Counted from the stretch's first letter, positions 25,748 to 34,263 are shown. The stretch is DNA of 35,890 nt from Acetobacteraceae bacterium (GCA_947379865.1 CANCOY010000029.1:1-35890); one strand, 5' to 3'. The notes: generated by a model from the sequence alone, not told the origin. Numbers and translations are program-made.

Positions 25748-27289
25748 TCAGTCGTTCAGAACCGCCTCGATCAACTGGGGACCAGGCGTTGCCATGGCCT
25801 GATCCAGGGCTGCCACCAGATCCTCCGCCGTTTCGGCCCGTCGGGCCGGCACGCCATAGCCGCGGGCGATGGAGACCCAGTCGACCCCGCCAAGATCGGT
25901 CATGGCACGGGCAATCGGCCCTGCTGCAGCACCGGTGCGGGCAATCTCCACCCGCAGGATCTCGTAGCGGCGGTTGGAACAGATCACTGTCACCACGTCG
26001 AGGCCCTGGCGGGCCTGGGTCCACAGGGCCTGCGCCGTATAAAGACCGCTGCCATCCGCCTGCAGGTTGATCACCTTGCGGCCGGGCACGGCAAGCGCGG
26101 CACCGGTAGCCCCCGCTGGCCCCATGCCGATGGCACCACCCGTCAGCATCAGCATGTCGAACGCGGGCACCCCTCGGGCGACGGCGTCATAAACGGCGCT
26201 GACCGTCAGCCCCTCGTCCATGACCACGCAGTCCTCGGGTTGGCAGGCGGCGATCGCCTGGCAGAGGCTGAGGGGGGTCAGGGCGCCGCTGGGTCGGCCG
26301 GGGCGCTGGACAGCCGCTTCCGCCACAAAGGCTGGCGCCTTCAGCGCGTCCGCCAGGGCCTCGAGGGCGGGCACCACATCGGCCTCAGGCCGGGCAAGGG
26401 TTTCCACCTGGGCAACCTTGTCGGCCAAGCGGCTTGGCAGGCCGGGATAGCCAAAGAACGCAACCGGATCCCGTGCACCCGCCAGCACCAGCGCGCCGAA
26501 CGGGGCCAGCGCATCCATGGCCATTTCCGGGAAATAGGGCAGCCGCGTGGGCACCGGCAGGCCAGGCTTGCGCGGCATCCGGGCAAAGAATGTCTCGGAG
26601 AACAGGGCACAGCCCGTGACCGCGCGGATCCGCGCCGCCGCCTTCAGTCCCCGCTCTGTCAGCCCGGCGCCGCCAAGGAACAGCACGCCCTTGGCGCCAG
26701 CGGCAACCAGCATCGCCCGGGCCTTGTCCACGGCAGAATCACCCACCAGTGCCCGGCCCCGTGCCTCGCGCAGGCGGGCCTGCCCGCGACCTTCACCCCA
26801 CTGATGGTCCGCCGCAGCAATCAGCGTCGCCACCTGACCGCCGTCCGAGATGGAGGCCGCCAGCACATCGGCAAAATCCTCGGCCAGGCTGGCCGCACTG
26901 CCGCTTTCGCGCACAAAGCCGGAAACCGCACCGGCCAGGGCCTGGATATCACTGGTCAGCGGCGCATCGGCGGCGCGATGCCAGCGGGCATGGTCGCCAA
27001 TCAGATTGACCACCGGGGTCCGTGCACGCCGGGCATTGTGGAGATTGGCAATGCCATTGGCAAAACCCGGCCCCAGATGCAGCAGGGTCAGGGCCGGCTT
27101 GCCGGCCATGCGGGCATAGCCATCGGCCGCCCCTGTCACCACGGTTTCATGGACGCAGAGCACGCCCTTCATGCCAGGAACGGCGTCGAGCGCCTGAACC
27201 AGCGGCAGTTCCGTGGTCCCCGGATTGGCAAAGCATGTGTCGATTCCGGCGGCGAGCGCCGTCGCCACCAGACTTTCTGCGCCGTTCAT
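25748..27289 (-). CDS. ThDP-dependent acetolactate synthase-like enzyme
   Basis: A 513-residue enzyme starting at ATG 27289 (MNGAESLVATALAAG), with GAGGG five bases upstream. The N-terminal pyrimidine-binding domain contains DTCFANPGTTELPLVQAL and the activating Glu48 in CVHETVVTGAADGYARMAGK. A central domain follows. The C-terminal cofactor domain has NLQADGSGLYTAQALWTQARQGLDVVTVICSNR, where ADGS takes the place of the GDG(S) diphosphate motif. The overall type is the IlvB-like group typified by proteins near 515 residues, distinct from catabolic and anabolic acetolactate synthases; benzoylformate or oxalyl-type decarboxylase activity is also possible. It is divergent from a class-V aminotransferase, about 130 bases apart. 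Confidence 0.85.
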   Translation of the reverse strand: MNGAESLVATALAAGIDTCFANPGTTELPLVQALDAVPGMKGVLCVHETVVTGAADGYARMAGKPALTLLHLGPGFANGIANLHNARRARTPVVNLIGDHARWHRAADAPLTSDIQALAGAVSGFVRESGSAASLAEDFADVLAASISDGGQVATLIAAADHQWGEGRGQARLREARGRALVGDSAVDKARAMLVAAGAKGVLFLGGAGLTERGLKAAARIRAVTGCALFSETFFARMPRKPGLPVPTRLPYFPEMAMDALAPFGALVLAGARDPVAFFGYPGLPSRLADKVAQVETLARPEADVVPALEALADALKAPAFVAEAAVQRPGRPSGALTPLSLCQAIAACQPEDCVVMDEGLTVSAVYDAVARGVPAFDMLMLTGGAIGMGPAGATGAALAVPGRKVINLQADGSGLYTAQALWTQARQGLDVVTVICSNRRYEILRVEIARTGAAAGPIARAMTDLGGVDWVSIARGYGVPARRAETAEDLVAALDQAMATPGPQLIEAVLND

Positions 27290-27419
27290 TTTGCCCTCAT
27301 CAGTGGCGTTTCCCGGATTGGACCCTAGCAGCGCTGTCGCCACTTGGCATCAGGGGCCCCGGCCTCGCAAAGCGGGAATGCTGTCAGTAGACTGTTGCGG
27401 TCACCTCAGGAGTCCAGGA

Positions 27420-28640
27420 ATGGCCGAGCTCGATCTGAATTTCATCCGCGCGCAGTTTCCCCAGTTCGAAGATGGCTGGGCCTTCTTTGAAAGCGCGGGT
27501 GGTTCCTATCTGCCCCGTCAGGTCATTACCCGGGTGACAGACTATATGAACACCAGCTTTGTCCAGCCCGCCTGGGACTTCGAGGCCAGCGCCCGCGCCT
27601 CGGGCCGGATTGCCGACGCCAAGGCGCGCCTTGCCCATCTCATCAACGCTGGTGAGGACGAGATCCTGATCGGCCCCTCCATGACCATGAACATGTATGT
27701 TCTGGCCCAGGCCCTGCGCCCGCTGTTTGGCCCAGGTGATGAAGTCATCGTCACCAACCTTGATCACGAGGCCAATAATGGCGCCTGGCGTCGCCTGGCC
27801 GACCACGGCGTCACGGTGCGGGAATGGCAGATCGATCCCGAGACCGGCGCCCTGCCCGCCTCTGCCCTCGACGCGCTTCTTGGCCCGCGCACGCGGCTGG
27901 TCTGCTTCAGCCACTGTTCCAATGTTGTGGGCACGATCAACGATGTGAAGGCACTGGTTGCACGCATCCATGCTGCCGGCGCTCTTGCCTGTGTCGACGG
28001 GGTTGCCTATGCGCCCCATCGTCTGCCCGACATGAAGGACCTCGACGTCGATTTCTATGGCTTCAGCCTCTACAAGACCTTCGGTCCCCATGCGGCCCTG
28101 CTTTATGGCAAGCGCCACCTGCTGGAGGCAGCTCGCCCCCAGAACCACTACTTCCTGACGGATGCGCCCTATACCCTTAACCCTGGCGGTCCCAATCACG
28201 AACTGACGGCCGGCGCCGCCGGCATCGCCGACTACCTTGAAGCCATCGACGCCCATCACTTCGCCACGCCGGCCGCCAGCCCTCGCGCCCAGGCACAACG
28301 ATGCTATGACCTGTTCGCCGCCCATGAGGATCGCCTCGCCAACCGCGTGCTCGACTATCTGGGCCAGCGCAACGATGTGCGCATCATTGGCGAGCGCCGG
28401 GCCGATGGAACCCGGGCACCCACCATTTCCTTTGCGATCCACGGGCGCGACGCGTCCGAGGTGGCAGAGGTTCTGCGGCGGGCGCGAATCGCGGTTGGCC
28501 ACGGGGATTTCTATGCCAAACGCTGTGTCGAGGCCCTGGGCCTGCTGCCGGCAGGTGGTGTGGTGCGAGCAAGCCTCGCCCACTACACCAATGACGCCGA
28601 TGTCGATCGTCTGATCGCGGCCCTGGAGACGGTTCGCTGA
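27420..28640 (+). CDS. class-V aminotransferase / cysteine desulfurase-like PLP enzyme
   Basis: A 406-residue fold-type I PLP enzyme from ATG 27420, with AGGAG seven bases upstream. It has FFESAGGSYLPRQV near the start, TNLDHEANNGAWRRL (His116), CVDGVAYAPHRLPD (Asp193 binding the PLP ring nitrogen) and the Schiff-base Lys219 in YGFSLYKTFGPH. The pattern is that of the SufS/CsdA-like branch of class V, but the catalytic Cys loop typical of SufS is not evident near the C-terminus, so desulfurase activity is doubtful. Substrate unknown. It may share a control region with the divergent ThDP enzyme. Confidence 0.88.
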   Translation: MAELDLNFIRAQFPQFEDGWAFFESAGGSYLPRQVITRVTDYMNTSFVQPAWDFEASARASGRIADAKARLAHLINAGEDEILIGPSMTMNMYVLAQALRPLFGPGDEVIVTNLDHEANNGAWRRLADHGVTVREWQIDPETGALPASALDALLGPRTRLVCFSHCSNVVGTINDVKALVARIHAAGALACVDGVAYAPHRLPDMKDLDVDFYGFSLYKTFGPHAALLYGKRHLLEAARPQNHYFLTDAPYTLNPGGPNHELTAGAAGIADYLEAIDAHHFATPAASPRAQAQRCYDLFAAHEDRLANRVLDYLGQRNDVRIIGERRADGTRAPTISFAIHGRDASEVAEVLRRARIAVGHGDFYAKRCVEALGLLPAGGVVRASLAHYTNDADVDRLIAALETVR

Positions 28641-28659
28641 GGCCAGGGTTTGCCGGGGC

Positions 28660-29214
28660 CTAATAGCCGACCACGGTGTTGGCAGCATCGCGGTAGATGA
28701 AACCATAAGCCGGATAGGGGCGGCCCCAGGTGGCTGCCTCCACATTCCAGAATCTGACCAGGGTCCAGTCGTTCTTGCGCGATACATCGTTGACGCCCAT
28801 GTCAAGGTCGGGGGCATCAAGGCCGGGATTCCAATTGGCGTGATCTACCGTGATCTCGCGGCGATCGATCACCCTGTTGACCACGGCAACATGGCCATGC
28901 TTCAGCCGATCGGTGCGCTTGAGCACCAGGACCGCGCCATCGCGGGGGGCAGCACCCCTGGCAAACTGCCCCGCCGCCTTGTCCCACCAGGTCCAGGCAT
29001 CCCCATAAAGATCGAGGCCGGAACGATAGCGGGCAAAGGGAACGCACTGACGAAATGACGGGGGAGCCCCTTGTGATGGCGGCGGGGAAAAGTATGGCAT
29101 GGGCAGCATGACGGCCGTTGGGCTGCGGGTCAGCCGACCAAAGCCGTCCGCACAGGCGCCAAGCAGAAACGAGAGGGCGACCAGAACAAGGGCCGGGCCA
29201 TGCAGGCGTATCAT
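28660..29214 (-). CDS. CHAP-domain lipoprotein
   Basis: A 184-residue protein starting at ATG 29214. The N-terminus is a lipoprotein signal ending LSFLLGAC (lipid-bearing Cys21). A linker rich in Pro follows, then a CHAP (cysteine, histidine-dependent amidohydrolase/peptidase) domain. RQCVPFARYRSG carries the catalytic Cys57, KHGHVAVVNRV the His108, and VDHANWN the supporting polar residue. CHAP domains cut peptide or amide bonds in peptidoglycan. Together with the 5' cluster this adds another cell-wall enzyme. It converges on the aminotransferase gene. Confidence 0.88.
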   Translation of the reverse strand: MIRLHGPALVLVALSFLLGACADGFGRLTRSPTAVMLPMPYFSPPPSQGAPPSFRQCVPFARYRSGLDLYGDAWTWWDKAAGQFARGAAPRDGAVLVLKRTDRLKHGHVAVVNRVIDRREITVDHANWNPGLDAPDLDMGVNDVSRKNDWTLVRFWNVEAATWGRPYPAYGFIYRDAANTVVGY

Positions 29215-29371
29215 CCCCCAGGAAGCCTCCAGCGCCCGCGGGCCCACCGGAGGGCCGCAACGATTGGTCAGACTGAGGCGAAACAGGGCGACTCAGCTGT
29301 CGCAGAGACTAGCCGAGGCAGGTTGGCACGTGAATGCCGAATTATGAGATCGGCTGACATCAGTGGGTTGA

Positions 29372-30025
29372 TCAACCAGCGCGCCGGAACGTGAGGTTGA
29401 TCCGCCCGCCTTCCGGCAGAATGGCGTGGCGCGGCCCAGAGGCGGGGCGCAGCCGGTCAACCCCGTGAAAACGCAGGCGCGACGGCCCATGCAGCACCAG
29501 CACATCCCCCGCCCGCAGGGTAAACCGGCTGACGGGGTCACGGCGCTCAAGCCCGCCCAAAGCAAAGACGGCATCGGCGCCCAGGCTGAACGAAACGATG
29601 GGGCAGGTCAGATCTGCCTCATCACGGTCCTGGTGCAGGCCCATGCGCCCCTTCGGGCCATAGAGGTTGATCAGACAGGCGTCAGGCACAAAATCGGCAA
29701 CCCCTGCCCGGGCCGCCGCCGCCATGGCCGCATCGCGCAGGGCTGCGGGGATTGGCGACCAGGCTACACCCGTCTCGGGATGGCGACGGCTGTAGCGATA
29801 GCCGCGCGTGTCCGAGATCCAGCCAAGCGCGCCACAATTGGAAATATCATGGCCAAATGGCGTGCCATTGCGCATGCACGGCCGGAACGGTGGCGACAGG
29901 GCCAGGACTTCGGCAATCATCGTGAACTGCCGGGAGATCTCTTCCATCGAGAAAACGCTGCGTTGCAGTGAAACACCTTGCGGCACCACATCGGCTGTTT
30001 CACCAAACAGATCAGTCAACGACAT
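29372..30025 (-). CDS. alkB: alpha-ketoglutarate-dependent dioxygenase AlkB
   Basis: A 217-residue Fe(II)/2-oxoglutarate dioxygenase. AAGGAG lies five bases before ATG 30025. The iron triad is His131-x-Asp133 in GLHQDRDE and His187 in RLRFHGVDR; Arg208 and Arg214 in GRINLTFRR match the 2-oxoglutarate site. NLYGPKGRMGLHQDRDE and LGADAVFALGG are typical of E. coli-type AlkB. The enzyme removes N1-methyladenine and N3-methylcytosine lesions from DNA and RNA. No ada gene is adjacent. Confidence 0.95.
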   Translation of the reverse strand: MSLTDLFGETADVVPQGVSLQRSVFSMEEISRQFTMIAEVLALSPPFRPCMRNGTPFGHDISNCGALGWISDTRGYRYSRRHPETGVAWSPIPAALRDAAMAAAARAGVADFVPDACLINLYGPKGRMGLHQDRDEADLTCPIVSFSLGADAVFALGGLERRDPVSRFTLRAGDVLVLHGPSRLRFHGVDRLRPASGPRHAILPEGGRINLTFRRAG

Positions 30026-30161
30026 GGGTCTCCTTCATCTCCCTGTACTGAACCCGTCCACGCTGCTCCCGGGAACGGAACAACTCAGGCGCTCAGCAAG
30101 CGACCCTTTACCAACAATTGCCGTCCCGCACACGCGCCCGCCCCGCTCCCCCCGAGGGGTA

Positions 30162-31406
30162 TCAGTCTGTCTTGTCCGGGAACAGGCCTGGCATCCAGCG
30201 CGACGCAAGGGTGGCAGGGAAGCACAGGGTGATTGGCGCTCGCGCACTGACTGAGGCAATCACGCCCTTTTGCTCCAATGCCGCTAAAATGCGCCGGCCC
30301 TGACGCTCGCCAACATCAGACAGACCAGGGACTTCCCCCCGTGGCAGTTCCCCGCGATAGAGAAGGGCCTCAAGTATCTGCCCCGCCCTGGCTGGCAATC
30401 CGCCGAGGCGCACCTCCTCTTCTGCCCACATGAGAATGCGGGTACGCAACCGATCAGGCTGCACGAGGCTTTCCATGAAATTCACCTGATCAAGGCAGAT
30501 CTGGAGAAAGAAAGTGGAAAACTCAGCCAATGCCTCTTCGCTAAGGGAGCCTCTGCCATCCAGATCGTTGCGGCGGTGAAGATCGCAGGCTGCAAGATGG
30601 CCTTTGTAAGCCGCAACGTTTCGCGCCAGCCCCCGTGATATGGACCAGACAGACCCTGTCTCCAGCGTATCGAGCATGCTGGCGTGCGACATGAGACGCA
30701 CAACCCGACCGTTACCGTCCAGAAACGGATGTATCCAAACCAACCTGTGGTGCGCTGCTGCGGCCGCGATGATGCTTTCGGCCTTGCCCAGCCGCCCAAA
30801 TACCTCGGCAAAGCGGCCAAGGAAGCGCGGCACCGAACCGGGGCTGACGCCGACATGCCGTGCGACCCTGACATCACGATGGCGCAGGCGACCAGGGATA
30901 ATCTCTGTGCGTTCGCCTGTTTCGAGATCTTCGGTCCACCGCAACTCGTCGGGAAGTTCCTCATAGAAACGACGATGGAGTTCGCAGATGGCCTCGACCG
31001 ATGACCATGCCGCCTTCACCCCACCTTCATCGATCCAGTTCTGAACGGCAATGTGAGCCTTGGCTTCGATCTGCAGGTTACGCTTGTGTTGATCGGCACT
31101 GTAATCATTGCGGAGCGCGCGTTCGATGTCGATCGGATGGGTGTTATGCCCCTCGATCAGATTGCTGTAATAGCAGTTCATCGACCGCACGAGGTCGGCC
31201 AGTGATGACAATATGCCTGGAGGAAGACTGCGTCGAAATCCTGCCGATTTTTGCGCAAGCTCAAGCGCCATGTCGGCCAGAGGCATCCGGGCGCGACTGG
31301 ACTCCCCCAACACAAGAGGCTCCATCAGACCAATTGACTCGCCGCGGTCCAACGGTCGTTCAATGTCCGCTACCATGTCCGCTTTAATGTCCGCATTTTT
31401 CATCAT
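30162..31406 (-). CDS. Fic family protein with C-terminal winged helix
   Basis: A 414-residue Fic-domain protein. The catalytic loop HPFLDGNGRVVR at 226-237 is a complete HPFx[D/E]GNGRxxR motif, so AMP transfer to a target hydroxyl is possible. An inhibitory helix motif SNLIEG (Ser81, Glu85) lies N-terminal to it, marking a class II, self-inhibited Fic. Residues about 345-400 (RAGQILEALLYRGELPRGEV, then LSDVGERQGRRILAALEQKGVI) look like a winged helix, suggesting DNA binding. The first codon (ATG 31406, with a second ATG at 31403) has no ribosome site and lies inside a palindrome (31404-31434). The upstream DNA is AT-rich, unlike its neighbours, which suggests acquisition by transfer. Confidence 0.92.
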   Translation of the reverse strand: MMKNADIKADMVADIERPLDRGESIGLMEPLVLGESSRARMPLADMALELAQKSAGFRRSLPPGILSSLADLVRSMNCYYSNLIEGHNTHPIDIERALRNDYSADQHKRNLQIEAKAHIAVQNWIDEGGVKAAWSSVEAICELHRRFYEELPDELRWTEDLETGERTEIIPGRLRHRDVRVARHVGVSPGSVPRFLGRFAEVFGRLGKAESIIAAAAAHHRLVWIHPFLDGNGRVVRLMSHASMLDTLETGSVWSISRGLARNVAAYKGHLAACDLHRRNDLDGRGSLSEEALAEFSTFFLQICLDQVNFMESLVQPDRLRTRILMWAEEEVRLGGLPARAGQILEALLYRGELPRGEVPGLSDVGERQGRRILAALEQKGVIASVSARAPITLCFPATLASRWMPGLFPDKTD

Positions 31407-31434
31407 AATTTATGAACGTTATCATATAATTATG
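31404..31434 (-). promoter_or_regulatory. 31-bp AT-rich palindrome over the fic start codon
   Basis: Arms CATAATT (31404-31410) and AATTATG (31428-31434) plus inner arms TATGA (31411-31415) and TCATA (31422-31426) make an extended inverted repeat with one unpaired base. The fic ATG is part of one arm. Its size and symmetry are those of an operator; the obvious candidate binder is the winged helix of the Fic protein itself. Confidence 0.55.
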
Positions 31435-31466
31435 CCTATAGCATCGCAATTTTGGCCGCTCTTATG

Positions 31467-31489
31467 TCCGGTTTCATGACCGGTTTTTT
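31467..31489 (+). terminator. plus-strand terminator-like hairpin between fic and tRNA-Leu
   Basis: CCGGT/ACCGG around the loop TTCATG, followed by TTTTTT on the plus strand. No plus-strand gene lies before it. It could stop antisense or divergent transcription from the fic operator region before it reaches the tRNA gene. Confidence 0.5.
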
Positions 31490-31614
31490 GCGTCTGTAGA
31501 GGCCCCAGCCACTGCCCAGACCCCGTCTTGGACCCCGGCGTTTCCTGTTGATGTGATGAACAAGGCGATTGCCCGCGCAAGCACACGGCGGCAGGGCTGA
31601 ACGACAATGGCAGT

Positions 31615-31699
31615 TGGTGCCCGCTGGGGGACTCGAACCCCCACGCCTTGCGGCGAGCGATTTTAAGTCGCTTGCGTCTACCGGTTCCGCCAAGCGAGC
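31615..31699 (-). tRNA. tRNA-Leu (anticodon TAA)
   Basis: An 85-base minus-strand tRNA. The acceptor arms GCTCGCT and AGCGGGC pair, the anticodon loop is CTTAAAA (anticodon TAA), the class II variable arm is long (about CTCGCCGCAAGGCG), the T arm is GGGGG-TTCGAGT-CCCCC, and CCA is encoded (31615-31617). All features fit tRNA-Leu reading UUA. Confidence 0.96.
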
Positions 31700-31769
31700 A
31701 CGGCTGGTTTCCTAGCATGGCCGGGGACAGAAGCGAAATCGCCTGCCCACCCCCGGATCACATCCCCGG

Positions 31770-32570
31770 TCAGACTTCGTCGGCCAACTCGCCTTCGATC
31801 GGCTCTTCGCCAAGGCCCTTGATGATCGCCCGCAGCTCAACCGCCGCCTCTTCGATCCGGGCAGGATCGACGCCGCGCATCACCAGGCTGGTGCCCAGCT
31901 TGCCGCGCTTGAAGAACGGATAGGAGCCAATATCCAGATCAGCATAGCGCCCCTGCAGGGCTTCCAGTTCCGCTGCAATCCGGCCCTCGCCCATGAAGGC
32001 CGAGACGGTGCCGGAGACCACGGGCTTGTAACCGGCCAGATGCGGGCGGGTGCCCTCCAGCTGGGCGCGCATGATGGAGGGAACCCCGGCCATGACAAAC
32101 ACATTGCCGATGTAGAAGCCCGGCGCCTGCGAGATCGGGTTCGGCACCAGACCGCCACCCCGGGGCACCCGGGCCATGCGGCGGCGGGCGGCATTGAGTT
32201 CGCCTGACGGATAATAGCGGCTGAGCAGGGCAATCGCCTCCGGGTGCTCGTCAAGCGGCACCCCAAAGGCCTTGGCCACACAATCTGCTGTGATGTCGTC
32301 ATGGGTGGGGCCGATGCCACCCGTGGTGAAGACATAGTCAAAGGCCGCACGCACCTCGTTGAGCGTATCAACGATGGTCGTCTCGACATCGGGAATCACC
32401 CGCACCTCGCGCAACTGGATGCCCCAGTCGTTCAGCCGCTTGGCGATATGGGCAAGATTCGCGTCCTGGGTGCGGCCCGAGAGGATCTCGTTGCCGATGA
32501 TCAGGAGGCAGGCACGCACGGGCCGGTCGGCCTGGGGCGCAGTGGCGGGGGTGTTTGCAGCGTCAGACAT
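31770..32570 (-). CDS. CinA/MoaB-like molybdopterin-binding domain protein
   Basis: A 266-residue protein. It begins with a short Ala/Pro-rich tail and then the MoCF_biosynth domain: ACLLIIGNEILSGRTQDANLAHIAKRLNDWGI, and the hallmark FTTGGIGPTHDDITADCVAKAFG near 83-105. It lacks the C-terminal nicotinamide-nucleotide amidase domain of full CinA and instead ends after about 260 residues, as in the short COG1058 proteins widespread in alphaproteobacteria. Such proteins have been linked to ADP-ribose/NMN turnover; the role here is not certain. It lies directly upstream of the tRNA-Leu on the same strand. Confidence 0.85.
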   Translation of the reverse strand: MSDAANTPATAPQADRPVRACLLIIGNEILSGRTQDANLAHIAKRLNDWGIQLREVRVIPDVETTIVDTLNEVRAAFDYVFTTGGIGPTHDDITADCVAKAFGVPLDEHPEAIALLSRYYPSGELNAARRRMARVPRGGGLVPNPISQAPGFYIGNVFVMAGVPSIMRAQLEGTRPHLAGYKPVVSGTVSAFMGEGRIAAELEALQGRYADLDIGSYPFFKRGKLGTSLVMRGVDPARIEEAAVELRAIIKGLGEEPIEGELADEV

Positions 32571-32610
32571 GACCCACTTATAGCATCGCCATCACGCCCT
32601 GCCAGCCCGA

Positions 32611-32650
32611 GGCTTCAGTGATCGGCCCAGGGCTTCAGTGATCGGCCCGG
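32611..32650 (+). repeat. 20-base tandem duplication upstream of sfsA
   Basis: GGCTTCAGTGATCGGCCCAG is followed at once by the same 20 bases with one change (A to G at position 19). It lies in the gap between the divergent CinA-like gene and sfsA, 20 bases before the sfsA start. Confidence 0.9.
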
Positions 32651-32670
32651 GCGCGCTATAGGTGCCGGCC

Positions 32671-33429
32671 ATGGATTTCCCCCTGCCCCTCATCACCGGC
32701 CGCCTCGAGCGGCGCTACAAGCGCTTCCTCGCCGATATCCGGCTGGATGGCGACGGCGCGCTGGTGACCGCCCACTGCGCCAATCCCGGTGCCATGCTGG
32801 GCCTGACGGAGCCGGGCATGCCCGTCTGGCTGCTGCCAACGCCGGGTGGTGGCCGCAAGCTGGCCTATTCCTGGGAACTGGCACAGGTCGGCGCAGGGCT
32901 GGTGGGTATCAACACCACCCGCCCCAACGCGATTGTTGCCGAGGCGCTGGCGGCAGGGCGGATTCCCGAACTGGCGGACTATGCCCATCACCGCCGCGAA
33001 GTGCCCTATGGCAAAGCCAGCCGGGTCGACTTCCTGCTAAGCGCCGACGGCCGCCCCGACTGCCTGGTGGAGGTGAAAAACGTCCACCTGCGGCGCACTG
33101 GCAGTCTGGCGGAATTCCCCGACTGTGTGACCGCACGCGGTGCCCGTCACCTTGATGAACTGGGTGAGGCCGTGGCGGCTGGACGGCGCGCCGTGATGCT
33201 CTATCTCGTGCAGCGGGATGACTGTTCCGCCTTTGCCATTGCCGACGATCTCGACCCCGCTTATGCACGCGGACTGGCCACAGCACGGGCGCGCGGTGTA
33301 GAGACTTTGTGCTATGCTTGCCGCCTGTCCCCGGCGACGATCACTCTGGATGCGTCGTTGCCGTTGCATCTCCCGCCCGTTGACCAGTCTGTCAGCGACA
33401 GCGGGAACCGGAAGCCTCGAAAGACCTAG
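32671..33429 (+). CDS. sfsA: SfsA family protein (sugar fermentation stimulation homologue)
   Basis: A 252-residue protein from ATG 32671, with AGGTG about seven bases upstream; a GTG at 32662 is the alternative. The SfsA signatures are intact: ITGRLERRYKRFLADI, AHCANPGAMLGL, YSWELAQVGAGLVGINTTRPN, SRVDFLLS and CLVEVKNVHLRR, the last resembling a nuclease-type catalytic core (Asp, Glu-x-Lys). E. coli SfsA was named for effects on maltose metabolism; biochemical function is uncertain. It is four bases upstream of map and starts the sfsA-map-radC series. Confidence 0.94.
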   Translation: MDFPLPLITGRLERRYKRFLADIRLDGDGALVTAHCANPGAMLGLTEPGMPVWLLPTPGGGRKLAYSWELAQVGAGLVGINTTRPNAIVAEALAAGRIPELADYAHHRREVPYGKASRVDFLLSADGRPDCLVEVKNVHLRRTGSLAEFPDCVTARGARHLDELGEAVAAGRRAVMLYLVQRDDCSAFAIADDLDPAYARGLATARARGVETLCYACRLSPATITLDASLPLHLPPVDQSVSDSGNRKPRKT

Positions 33430-33432
33430 ACG

Positions 33433-34263
33433 ATGAATCAGGATATCGCCCCCACCTCCGGATCTGCCGGCCGCCGCTCTGAAGCGATCAAGATCCATGG
33501 GCCTGAGGGCTTCGAGGCCATGCGCCGCGCCGGCCGGCTGGCAGCAGAAACCCTCGACATGCTGATTCCCTACGTCGTGCCGGGCGTGACAACCGAGGCC
33601 ATCGACCGTCTGGCGCACGAATTCATCACGTCCCATGGCGCTCTCGCGGCGCCGCTGAACTATCGCGGCTTTCCGAAGTCGATCTGCACCTCGGTCAACC
33701 ATGTGGTCTGCCACGGCATTCCCGGCGACAAGGTTCTGCAATCGGGCGACATCGTGAACATCGATGTGACCACCCTGCTGGACGGCTGGCACGGCGACAC
33801 CAGCCGGATGTTCCTGGTGGGTGACGTGCCCCTCAAGGCCCGGCGTCTGGTGGAGATCACTTATGAGGCCATGATGCGCGGCATTGCCACGGTTAAGCCC
33901 GGCTCGCGCGTTGGCGATATCGGCCATGCGATCCAGTCCTTTGCCGAAGGCCAGCGTTGCTCGGTGGTCCGCGACTTCTGCGGCCATGGGCTTGGCGAGG
34001 TCTTTCACGACGCGCCGAATATTCTTCACTACGGCACGCCCGGCACCGGCCCCGAACTGCGCGAAGGCATGTTCTTTACCATCGAGCCCATGATCAATCT
34101 CGGCCGCTATGATGTGAAGGTGCTCTCCGATGGCTGGACCGCCGTCACCAAGGACCGTTCGCTGTCTGCCCAGTTCGAGCACAGCATCGGTGTGACGGCC
34201 GACGGCTGCGAGATCTTTACCCTCAGCCCCCTGGGCCTGCACGCCCCACCTTTTGGTGGCTGA
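33433..34263 (+). CDS. map: methionine aminopeptidase, type I
   Basis: A 276-residue enzyme with the five metal ligands of type I Map: Asp in NIDVTTLLDGWHGDTSRMF (two Asp), His in FCGHGLGEVFHDAPN, Glu in FFTIEPMINLG and Glu in SAQFEHSIGVT. NYRGFPKSICTSVNHVVCHGIP is the conserved substrate loop. It removes the initiator Met from nascent proteins and is essential. A 20-residue N-terminal extension is mild. It overlaps radC by one base (TGATG). Confidence 0.97.
   Translation: MNQDIAPTSGSAGRRSEAIKIHGPEGFEAMRRAGRLAAETLDMLIPYVVPGVTTEAIDRLAHEFITSHGALAAPLNYRGFPKSICTSVNHVVCHGIPGDKVLQSGDIVNIDVTTLLDGWHGDTSRMFLVGDVPLKARRLVEITYEAMMRGIATVKPGSRVGDIGHAIQSFAEGQRCSVVRDFCGHGLGEVFHDAPNILHYGTPGTGPELREGMFFTIEPMINLGRYDVKVLSDGWTAVTKDRSLSAQFEHSIGVTADGCEIFTLSPLGLHAPPFGG

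Noticed and set aside
27384..28820. 478-codon minus-strand frame over the aminotransferase gene
   Set aside because: It is the reverse reading of a well-supported PLP enzyme, with no recognisable domain.
30162..31406. Fic/antitoxin two-gene module
   Set aside because: No small antitoxin gene is next to fic. The inhibitory motif is inside the Fic protein itself, so this is a class II Fic and not a FicTA pair.
31404..31699. Prophage or integrative element at the tRNA-Leu
   Set aside because: No integrase, no excisionase and no duplicated tRNA end were found in the window.
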